A stretch of 34,302 bases of DNA from Phycisphaerae bacterium (lineage in GTDB: Bacteria > Planctomycetota > Phycisphaerae > UBA1845), in contig JAJDDY010000025.1 in the NCBI GenBank assembly GCA_029260075.1, forward strand, positions 1 through 34,302. Direction: 5' to 3'. Of this stretch, positions 16,736 to 24,009 are shown piece after piece. Under the pieces are notes generated by a model, which was not told where the DNA came from, made no database searches, and saw only the letters and a program-made list of their open reading frames with translations. How positions within the stretch are numbered: position 1 is the stretch's first letter; each line of letters begins with the position of its first letter. Made by a program: the position numbers and the translations under genes.

Positions 16736-18682
16736 TTGGAAGGTATTCTAACGCTTGTCATTTTCTCACCGCTGATCGGCGTGCTGGTTTTGCTGCTGCC
16801 CGGCGTGCGTTCCGACGTTGCGATTCGGCGCACGGCGCTTGGTTGCACGTTGCTGACGCTGGCGATCACGGTGATGTGCGTCGTCGCGTTCTATCAGGGT
16901 CCGCCCGAGGGTGAGCCGTCGGGACCGTACCGTCTGACGACGCACATGGCTTGGATCGGTGGCGGATCGAGCGCCGAATCCGTGGACATCGACATCGGCT
17001 ATCGCGTCGGCGTCGATGGTATCAGCATTTGGCTTGTCGCGCTGACGTCGCTGCTTACGCCGCTAGCCATCTGGTCGAGCTTCACGTCCGTCCAAAAACG
17101 CTGCCGCGAGTATTACGCCCTGTTGTTGTTACTGCAGGTGGCGTTGCTCGGCGTCTTCTGCGCGACGGACTTACTCTTGTTCTATGTGTTTTTCGAATTC
17201 ACGCTGGTCCCGCTTTATCTTCTGATCGGCGTTTGGGGTGGATCAGAGCGTCGCCGCGCCGCGAACAAGTTCTTCATCTACACAATCGCCGGCAGCGTGC
17301 TGACTTTCGCCGGAATTGTCTACCTCGCGTACTTCGCCTACAGCGTTCGCGGAAGGCTCTCGCTCGACTTCGTATTCCTCAAACAGCTCGGACAGTCGGG
17401 AGCCATACCGTTTGAGGTTCAGTGGTGGCTCTTCGTCGCGTTCGCCGCCGGTTTCGCCATCAAAGTGCCGCTGTTCCCCTTCCACACCTGGCTTCCGCTC
17501 GCGCACACGGAGGCACCGACCGCAGGCAGTGTCATGCTCGCCGGTGTGCTGCTCAAGCTGGGAACGTATGGCTTTTGCCGCTTGAGCATTCCCATGCTGC
17601 CGGACGCGGCGCGACATCTCGCACCGGTCGTGGCTGTCATCGCGATCATCGGCATCATCTATACGGCGCTGGCGGCGTGGGTTCAAAAAGACATCAAGAA
17701 ACTGGTGGCGTACTCGTCTGTTTCGCACCTTGGTTTTTGCATGCTCGGGCTCTTCAGCCTCAAGGTCGTCGGCGTGGGCGGCGGCGTGCTCTACATGATC
17801 AATCACGGGCTCTCGACGGGCGCACTTTTTCTTCTGATCGGTTTCCTCTACCAGCGATACCACACGCGTAGCATCGACGAAATCAGCGGGCTTGCCCGGC
17901 GCATGCCATGGCTCGCGTTCTTCTTCGTGTTCTTCACGCTCAGCAGCATCGGGCTCCCGGGGCTCAACGGTTTTGTCGGCGAATTTCTCGTTCTGATTGG
18001 CGCCGCCACTTCGGCATCAACCAACGATGGTATTGCGGCCGGTCCGCTGGGTTATGGCTACGTCATTCCAGCCGCTACGGGCATTATCCTCAGTGCGGTG
18101 TATATGCTTTGGATGTGTCAGCGTGTGCTGTTCGGCCCGCTGAACGAGCCGCGCGATACCCCGGACACCTCAGCTGGGCTGACGCACGACCTGACGCGTA
18201 GTGAAATCGGCATGCTCGTTCCGCTGGCTGCGTGTTGCGTGTTCATCGGCGTCTACCCGAAACCGCTGCTCACGACATTCGAAGTCGCCATCAGAACCAA
18301 CATTCTCACCTCGACCGTATCCATCGCCGACGCACAGCCGATACGGCAAGGCGAGCATGACGCTGTTTCCTTACCGGGGTCGGCCAGCGTTCAGCTCGCA
18401 GCCGCACGAGTGTTCGGAACGGGACTGAATGATTCGGAACTGCTGAATCGATCTGACGATGCGCCGCGATCCATCATTCAGAACACCGTCGCAAGTGTAG
18501 GGTGCCGAGAAGGGATTCACGGCACAACTTGTATTCAGGGCACTGTCGCAAGTGCAACGTGCCGAGAAAGGATTCACGGCACAGCTTGTGTTGGGCATCG
18601 AGAAGGGGTTCACGGCACAGCTTGTGTGGAGCGTCGAAAACGGGTTGACGGTACAGCTTCGTCCGGAGGGGTAGGTCGATGA
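16736..18682 (+). CDS. nuoM: NADH-quinone oxidoreductase subunit M with repeat-encoded C-terminal extension
   Basis: 648 residues from the TTG at 16736, chosen because AAGGAG (16722-16727) lies 8 nt upstream. NuoM (ND4-like) is an antiporter-type proton pump. The core ends near residue 515 and has LLFYVFFEFTLVPLYLLIGVWG (with the key Glu), the Lys-containing FAIKVPLFPFHTWLPLAHTEAP and KKLVAYSSVSHLGFCMLG. NuoM proteins usually have about 470-510 residues, so about 130 are extra. The last part, from residue 589, is built from four hairpin repeats read in one frame: CREGIHGT, CRERIHGT, HREGVHGT and RRKRVDGT. The stop overlaps the nuoN start as ATGA, so translation through the repeats probably feeds nuoN. 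Confidence 0.95.
   Translation: MEGILTLVIFSPLIGVLVLLLPGVRSDVAIRRTALGCTLLTLAITVMCVVAFYQGPPEGEPSGPYRLTTHMAWIGGGSSAESVDIDIGYRVGVDGISIWLVALTSLLTPLAIWSSFTSVQKRCREYYALLLLLQVALLGVFCATDLLLFYVFFEFTLVPLYLLIGVWGGSERRRAANKFFIYTIAGSVLTFAGIVYLAYFAYSVRGRLSLDFVFLKQLGQSGAIPFEVQWWLFVAFAAGFAIKVPLFPFHTWLPLAHTEAPTAGSVMLAGVLLKLGTYGFCRLSIPMLPDAARHLAPVVAVIAIIGIIYTALAAWVQKDIKKLVAYSSVSHLGFCMLGLFSLKVVGVGGGVLYMINHGLSTGALFLLIGFLYQRYHTRSIDEISGLARRMPWLAFFFVFFTLSSIGLPGLNGFVGEFLVLIGAATSASTNDGIAAGPLGYGYVIPAATGIILSAVYMLWMCQRVLFGPLNEPRDTPDTSAGLTHDLTRSEIGMLVPLAACCVFIGVYPKPLLTTFEVAIRTNILTSTVSIADAQPIRQGEHDAVSLPGSASVQLAAARVFGTGLNDSELLNRSDDAPRSIIQNTVASVGCREGIHGTTCIQGTVASATCRERIHGTACVGHREGVHGTACVERRKRVDGTASSGGVGR
18502..18654 (+). 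repeat. nuo hairpin repeat cluster 4 (four copies) inside the nuoM coding region
   Basis: Copies at 18502-18525, 18559-18582, 18595-18618 and 18631-18654. The first two are near-consensus (stem GTGCCG/CGGCAC, loops AGAAGGGATTCA and AGAAAGGATTCA); the third has GCATCG/CGGCAC and loop AGAAGGGGTTCA; the fourth, GCGTCG/CGGTAC and loop AAAACGGGTTGA, is the most decayed. Start-to-start distances are 57, 36 and 36 nt, all multiples of three, so every copy is read in the same frame. Linkers contain AGCTTGTGT. The last copy ends 24 nt before the nuoN ATG. Confidence 0.92.
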
Positions 18683-20280
18683 ACTTCGAACAACTTTCGA
18701 TGCTCGCTCCGGAATTTACTATGCTGGTCGGCGGCTGCCTGGCGCTTCTCGTCGGTGCCACGTCGGCGTCACAACGTGCCCAGTTGGTTTCACCGTTGGC
18801 GTTCATTACGATTGTCGCGGCCTTACTCATGACCCTGTCGCTGGGCACGCCCGAGTCGGCGCAGGTCATTCCCGGCCTGTGGCTATCGTCGCTAACGTTC
18901 TACGTGCGGTGCGTAGCGCTGGTTGTCGGGGCGATCATCGTCCTGGTGAACTGGCATCAGCCGACGGCGTCGGAGCGCGGCGAGTACATGGCGCTCATAC
19001 TGTTCTCGCTACTCGGCGTCCTGCTCACGGCTTCGTCGAACGATCTGATCGTGCTCTTTTTCAGCATTGAACTCGTAAGCATTCCGACGTACGTCTTGAT
19101 CGGACTCAGTCGTGAAGATTCGCGTGCGTCGGAGTCGGCCGTCAAGTACTTCTTCCTCGGCGCATTGTCCGCCGCCATTCTCGCCTACGGCATGAGCTTC
19201 CTCTACGGCGCTGCGGGTACGACGCTGTTGCAGACGTCGGGTGACGGCGCGTCGATCGCGGCGTGGGCGTCTCACGGCGTCATGAGCGGAACAGCCATCG
19301 TTGGTTTGCTGCTGATTCTAGCCGGTTTGGCGTTCAAGGTCGCAGCCGTGCCCTTGCATGTGTACGTCGGTGACGTGTATGAAGGCGCCGCATCGCCCAT
19401 CACCGGCCTGCTCGGTTTCGTTCCGAAGCTGGCCGGGTTCGTCGCGCTGATTCAGATTTTTTCCGCCTGCCAGTGGGACGTACCGGACGCCGCGTACTGG
19501 GCGATATGGGCGATGGCGGCGGCGACGATGACCGTGGGCAACGTGGTCGCGTTACTGCAGACCAATGTCAAACGCATGCTGGCCTATTCGAGCGTAGCCC
19601 ACACGGGTTACATGCTGGTCGCGCTGCTGGTCGGTCCGATGGCGGGACACGGACCGATGCACAACGGCGTAGCCGCCCTGCTGTTCTACATCGCCGTGTA
19701 CGGGGCGATGAACCTCGGACTGTTCGCGGTGTTGTCGGCGTTTGCTCGTCGCGGGAAGCCGATCGAGACGCTTGACGATCTGGCCGGGCTCGCCACAGTT
19801 TCACCCTTGATCGGTTTGGCCACCGCCGTATGCAGTTTCTCGCTGATGGGCCTGCCACCCACGGCCGGATTTGTCGGCAAGCTCTATGTATTCAGCAGCG
19901 CCTTTTCTCTTGGGGCCGAACACGCCTTCCAAAAACCCTTGATCATCCTGGCGGTCATCGGCGTGGTGAACTCGGCGATCGGTGCAGCGTACTACCTGCG
20001 CATTGTGGCGTCGGTCTACATTCGCGAAAGTGACGAGTCGCCGACACCCGTCGCCGGACACCCGGTGCGATGGGGGATCGCGTTGTGCAGCATCCCCCTG
20101 CTCGTTCTGTTTGTCTGGCCGGTCGGCCTGCTCGATACGGCACGGCAGGCGTCCGTCCCCACCAATGCACCGGTCCACTCGGTGAAGGTGGTCGAGGCCA
20201 GCGGTATCACATCCGCCCCAAATACGACCCCGCCCGTGCTCTTGAACGAGATGCCGTTTGCCGCCGCTTCACGCGACTAA
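18679..20280 (+). CDS. nuoN: NADH-quinone oxidoreductase subunit N
   Basis: 533 residues; the ATG at 18679 overlaps the nuoM stop (ATGA), and GGAGGGG stands at 18664-18670, about 8 nt upstream. NuoN (ND2-like) is the proton-pump subunit next to NuoK. Seen: FFSIELVSIPTYVLIGLSREDSRASE, with the conserved Glu; LAFKVAAVPLHVYVGDVYEGAASPITGLL, with the conserved Lys; and VKRMLAYSSVAHTGYMLVAL. About 13-14 membrane helices are evident. The last 45 residues are a polar, family-variable tail. It is the last nuo gene; nnr follows 23 bp later on the same strand. Confidence 0.96.
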   Translation: MNFEQLSMLAPEFTMLVGGCLALLVGATSASQRAQLVSPLAFITIVAALLMTLSLGTPESAQVIPGLWLSSLTFYVRCVALVVGAIIVLVNWHQPTASERGEYMALILFSLLGVLLTASSNDLIVLFFSIELVSIPTYVLIGLSREDSRASESAVKYFFLGALSAAILAYGMSFLYGAAGTTLLQTSGDGASIAAWASHGVMSGTAIVGLLLILAGLAFKVAAVPLHVYVGDVYEGAASPITGLLGFVPKLAGFVALIQIFSACQWDVPDAAYWAIWAMAAATMTVGNVVALLQTNVKRMLAYSSVAHTGYMLVALLVGPMAGHGPMHNGVAALLFYIAVYGAMNLGLFAVLSAFARRGKPIETLDDLAGLATVSPLIGLATAVCSFSLMGLPPTAGFVGKLYVFSSAFSLGAEHAFQKPLIILAVIGVVNSAIGAAYYLRIVASVYIRESDESPTPVAGHPVRWGIALCSIPLLVLFVWPVGLLDTARQASVPTNAPVHSVKVVEASGITSAPNTTPPVLLNEMPFAAASRD

Positions 20281-20303
20281 GCTCTCCCCGTACACTTACG
20301 CCC

Positions 20304-20999
20304 ATGACTGTGGCCCTTACCCGTGCGCAGGTTCGACGCGTAGACCAACTCGCGATCGACCGATACGGCATCCCCGGCGCGGTGCTGATGGAAAACGCCG
20401 GTCGAAACGCGGCCGAACACATTCGCGCCGAGTTCGGCGTGACCGGACACGCCATCATCCTCTGCGGTACGGGCAACAACGGCGGCGACGGATTCGTAAT
20501 CGCCAGACACCTGCACAACGTCGGCTGGCAAGTGCGCCTGCTGATCGCCGGTGATTTGCCGAGTCTGTCCGGCGACGCCCTCGTCCACTACCGTATCGTC
20601 GAAGCCATGGGCTTGGATATCACAATCGCATCAGATGCAAAGGGTCAGCAGTCGTTCCTGCAGAAAACTCAAGCAGCGGTCGTCGTTGTCGATGCGCTTC
20701 TGGGCACCGGTTTTCGCGGCGACGTGCGTGAACGGACAGCCGAGTTGATCCGCACGGTCAACGCGAGCCCGAAACGAGCGGTGGTGGCTATTGATGTTCC
20801 TTCCGGAATGGACTGCGACACCGGCGCCGGCGGCGACGCAACGATTTGCGCCGACCTCACCGTCACCTTCGTGGCGCCCAAGGTCGGGTTCGCTGCAGCG
20901 CGTGCGTCGACATACGTCGGACGCGTCGAAGTGGCGGACATAGGCGTCCCGCCCGAGCTTATCGAACAAGTTCTGCGTGGCGAATCGGAGATCGCCTAG
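20304..20999 (+). CDS. nnr: NAD(P)H-hydrate epimerase, single-domain (YjeF N-terminal type)
   Basis: 231 residues from the ATG at 20304; the frame extends upstream into nuoN but only as a shadow. The enzyme converts R-NAD(P)HX to the S form so that a dehydratase can restore NAD(P)H. Seen: MENAGRNAAEHI, GTGNNGGDGFVIARHL (nucleotide loop), DALLGTGFRGDVRE and AIDVPSGMDCDTG with the catalytic Asp, then TVTFVAPKVGF. The C-terminal dehydratase/kinase-like domain of the two-domain E. coli protein is absent, so the partner dehydratase must be encoded elsewhere. It lies 23 bp downstream of nuoN and may be the last gene of the complex I operon, which would link cofactor repair to the main NADH consumer. 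Confidence 0.9.
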   Translation: MTVALTRAQVRRVDQLAIDRYGIPGAVLMENAGRNAAEHIRAEFGVTGHAIILCGTGNNGGDGFVIARHLHNVGWQVRLLIAGDLPSLSGDALVHYRIVEAMGLDITIASDAKGQQSFLQKTQAAVVVVDALLGTGFRGDVRERTAELIRTVNASPKRAVVAIDVPSGMDCDTGAGGDATICADLTVTFVAPKVGFAAARASTYVGRVEVADIGVPPELIEQVLRGESEIA

Positions 21000-21205
21000 T
21001 TCGCGTGGACCGTCGCGGATCGGTCGCCACGTAGTCATCAACGACGTCCCGCTGAACACACGGCGCGTTGCAGGAAACTCGCACCAAGAAATTCCTTCCG
21101 GCCACGCCGCACGTCATCCTCATGTCGCCTATAATCAAAGCGATAGGACGTCACCGGGCCGAACCCGAACGGAACCGAGTCAAAGGCAAACGAACAGGAT
21201 TGTGC

Positions 21206-22348
21206 ATGAACATCGTTAGTCGATTCCGCATATTCCTCATCCCGACCTGTCTCGCGCTGACGTGTCTCGCATCAAACGCGACGGCGGTGCGTGCCGCGCC
21301 GCCGCGTGAAGCACAACAGTCAATGCGTGACCGTCTGCTGGCCATCGCCGGCGACGGATTTCAGATTCGTGAAACGGACCATTTTGCGATTGCGTATGAC
21401 GCCCCGTACGAAACACTCCGCCCGATGACCGGCCGATTGGAAGGGATCTATGACGCGGTCTGGCGGTTCTGCCAGGGCATGCACTTGCACGTGAAACCGA
21501 TTCGCGATCCACTCGCCGTGCTGCTTTTCAACACGTTTGAGGAGTTCAAGGCCTACAGTGAAAGTGTCGGCGTACAAGCTGATGCCATGGCTGGTTTCTA
21601 CCTTCATCAGACGAACGTAGCCACGTTCTACAACACCGCCGGAAATCCCAGTCTACGTCGAGTCGGGTCGTGGATCGCCAACGCGCAGGAGCAATTTCTA
21701 CATGTCGGCGGCGATCGAGGTCGACGCCAAGCGCTGATGCAGGAAATCACCATGCTTCAGGCCCAGCGAAGCGGCATCATCAAAACGTACAATCGATTCG
21801 TCATCCAACATGAAGCAGCCCACCAGATTCTCTTCAATCTTGGCGTGCACGTGCGTCACGGTGACAATCCAACCTGGCTGGTCGAGGGAATCGCCTGCCA
21901 CTTTGAAGTTCCCCAGACAGCCGCAGACGGCATTCCCAGAAGGGTCAACCACATGCGCCTTGGAGACTTCCGCGACGCACTCGAGGTGGCCGCCGGTACG
22001 ACACGAATCACGAACGAGCACCACTTGGCCTCGCGCAAGGGCGGACGGTTCGTCCCCATCTCACGCTTGGTCGGTGATCCGGATGTGTTCGCAATGGCTG
22101 GTGACAAGGTCGCGTTTCGTTATGCACAGGCTTGGGCGCTGGTCTATTATCTACACCAAAAGCATCGCGAAGGATTCTCCACATACCTGAAGCAACTCAG
22201 GAAACGCAAGCCGGGCATCGCGGTACAGCCCGAGCAGCTTGTCAAGGAATTCGTTTCCGCCTTCGGCCGGCCGGATTTCGACTTTGAACGCGATTGGATC
22301 GGGTACATGCTGAAACTCCGCTTTGAACGGGACAAGGCAGGCCTTTAG
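21206..22348 (+). CDS. Secreted metallopeptidase-like protein (DUF1570 type, HEAAH motif)
   Basis: 380 residues from the ATG at 21206; the frame is open to 21068, but only this start gives a proper signal peptide (basic MNIVSRFR, hydrophobic FLIPTCLALTCLASNATA, likely cut before residue 30). The mature part contains FVIQHEAAHQILFNLGVH, a HExxH zinc motif, and about 25 residues later WLVEGIACHFE, whose Glu is the expected third ligand of a gluzincin-type site. A LFNTFEEFKAYSESVGV segment and an AGFYLHQTNVATFYNT segment fit DUF1570 proteins, a group common in planctomycetes. The substrate is unknown. The stop codon overlaps the left inverted repeat of the MITE-like element that follows. Confidence 0.75.
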   Translation: MNIVSRFRIFLIPTCLALTCLASNATAVRAAPPREAQQSMRDRLLAIAGDGFQIRETDHFAIAYDAPYETLRPMTGRLEGIYDAVWRFCQGMHLHVKPIRDPLAVLLFNTFEEFKAYSESVGVQADAMAGFYLHQTNVATFYNTAGNPSLRRVGSWIANAQEQFLHVGGDRGRRQALMQEITMLQAQRSGIIKTYNRFVIQHEAAHQILFNLGVHVRHGDNPTWLVEGIACHFEVPQTAADGIPRRVNHMRLGDFRDALEVAAGTTRITNEHHLASRKGGRFVPISRLVGDPDVFAMAGDKVAFRYAQAWALVYYLHQKHREGFSTYLKQLRKRKPGIAVQPEQLVKEFVSAFGRPDFDFERDWIGYMLKLRFERDKAGL

Positions 22349-22527
22349 TGCAGCGTCACACCTCCTTTTGTGGGTTTCGAGAATGGCACGTCGGTTCGTG
22401 CGGCACCAGAGCCCTGGGCGCCAGCCCGCGGACTGGTCCCACCGTTAGCGCGGTTGGCTCTGACCCGCGCGTCTGATTACGGTGGTGCGTGCTGCGACAA
22501 TCCGAAGGCTTCGGTGTGACGCTGCAC
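22348..22527. mobile_element. MITE-like non-coding element, copy A
   Basis: 180 bp bounded by a perfect 15-bp terminal inverted repeat: GTGCAGCGTCACACC at 22348-22362 and its complement at 22513-22527. The inner 117 bp (22411-22527) closely match a second copy at 30928-31043, including GGGCGCCAGCCCGCGG, TGGTCCCACCG or CGGTCCCACCG, GGCTCTGACC and the right end. There is no open frame of note and no clear target duplication. The left end begins on the last base of the stop codon of the preceding metallopeptidase gene. The rest of the gap up to trkA at 22669 shows nothing I can assign. Confidence 0.7.
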
Positions 22528-22668
22528 GTGTGCGACCCCTGACGGCTACTTCCGCCCCGACGAGACGCAGGGAGGACGTACTTTGGCTCAACGCCTCTTC
22601 AAGGTGGTGATCACACGAGCAAATCGGTATGATGGCCATGGATCAGCCGTGGCGCGGGAACGATCCGA

Positions 22669-24009
22669 ATGAATGTAATCATCGCAGGTGCGGGCGAGGT
22701 GGGCGGACACGCCGCCAAGGTCCTCTCCGACGAGAACCACAACGTCACCCTTGTCGACCTATCGGTGGATCGTTTGCGCGCGCTGGACGAGCGACTCGAT
22801 GTCCGTACGATCGTGGGCCATTGTTGCCACTTCGACATACTCCACGACGCCGGCGCCGAACACTGCGACCTCATGCTCGCCGCCACGCAGGTCGACGAGA
22901 TCAATCTCTTGGCCGCATCAGTGGCCAAGGCGGCCGGGGCTAAGAAGACTATCGTTCGCGTCCACCACACCGCCAACTTTTCGCTTCGCGGAACGACCTA
23001 CGCGGCGCAGCTTGGCATTGACGAATTGATCTGTCCGGAACACCTAACGTCGCTAGCCGTAGCCCGCACGATTCGCAACCCCGGTTCCATCGCACTTGAG
23101 GAATTCGCTCGCGGTCGCATTCTCATGCAGCGATTTCTCGTCAGCCCAGGCGTCTCGGCGTTGGGTAAGCAACTGTCCGAAATGAACTTTCCCGGCAACG
23201 CGCGGGTAGCCATCGTTGAGCGTAGCGGAACAACATCCCTCGCCCGCGCCGACACTTCGCTGGAAGACGGCGACATCGTCACGGTCGTCGGTGAAGCGGA
23301 CTCGTTCGACTCGGTGCGCAAGATATTTAGCAAAGACCGCGACCGGCGAATCCATATCGCCATTATGGGTCAGGCCAGCACGGCGGTGTGGCTTTGTCGC
23401 GCACTGAAGAGCCGCGTTTTCTCCGTCCGCCTGTTCGTGGAAGGTCGGCAGCGTGCCGAAGTACTTTCCGAAAAGCTCAGCCACGTCACGGTGCTTGAAG
23501 GTGATCCGACAGACCCCACGACCTTTCACGACGAGCACATCGGCAAAGCGGATACGTTTCTGGCGGTCACCGAAGACGATGAGCAGAACATCCTGGCGTG
23601 TGCGCAGGCGAAGGCACTCGGAGTGAAGACCTCCATCGCCGTGGTACAGCGTGCCAAATATCTGCACCTACTCCCACACGTCGGCATCGATCACGCCTTC
23701 AGCCCGCGAGCCGACGCGGTCAAGGCGCTACTGCACCTGATCGAAAGAGGCTCCATCCACTCCCTGGCGACGTTCGCCCACGGAGTGGCTGAGGTGTACG
23801 AGATTCGACCCACCAAGCGCGGCAAAGTCATCGGCCAACAATTGCGCAACATCAAGTTCTCATCGCCCGCGATGATCGCCGCCATCCATCGCGGCGACCG
23901 GGTATACATCCCGGGTGCCGAGGATGAAATCGAGGTGGCCGACCGCGTCCTGGTAATTGGCGCGTGCGGCATGACGAGCAACCTTCAAGAGCTCTTTGGA
24001 TCCAAATGA
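22669..24009 (+). CDS. trkA: Trk potassium uptake system NAD-binding protein TrkA
   Basis: 446 residues from the ATG at 22669. TrkA is the cytoplasmic ring that gates the TrkH potassium channel-like transporter. It has two RCK units: first Rossmann fold at the N-terminus (MNVIIAGAGEVGGHAAKVL, then LVD at the end of strand 2), with a TrkA-C domain at about 140-215; second Rossmann domain from about 224 and second TrkA-C at about 365-446 (YEIRPTKRGKVIGQQLRNIKF). The second glycine motif is degenerate (IMGQASTAVWL instead of GxGxxG), so only the first site is likely to bind NAD(H). Residues 64-83 are unusually rich in His and Cys. Its TGA overlaps the trkH ATG by 4 bp. Confidence 0.93.
   Translation: MNVIIAGAGEVGGHAAKVLSDENHNVTLVDLSVDRLRALDERLDVRTIVGHCCHFDILHDAGAEHCDLMLAATQVDEINLLAASVAKAAGAKKTIVRVHHTANFSLRGTTYAAQLGIDELICPEHLTSLAVARTIRNPGSIALEEFARGRILMQRFLVSPGVSALGKQLSEMNFPGNARVAIVERSGTTSLARADTSLEDGDIVTVVGEADSFDSVRKIFSKDRDRRIHIAIMGQASTAVWLCRALKSRVFSVRLFVEGRQRAEVLSEKLSHVTVLEGDPTDPTTFHDEHIGKADTFLAVTEDDEQNILACAQAKALGVKTSIAVVQRAKYLHLLPHVGIDHAFSPRADAVKALLHLIERGSIHSLATFAHGVAEVYEIRPTKRGKVIGQQLRNIKFSSPAMIAAIHRGDRVYIPGAEDEIEVADRVLVIGACGMTSNLQELFGSK

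Noticed and set aside
7411-18654. CRISPR-like reading of the short palindromic repeats
   Set aside because: Copies are scattered between and within genes, spacing ranges from a few nt to 57 nt within clusters, one copy is inverted, and stems differ between copies. There is no leader and no cas gene.
20070-20303. Upstream extension of the nnr frame into nuoN
   Set aside because: It is the alternative frame of the nuoN end; the epimerase domain begins at the ATG at 20304.
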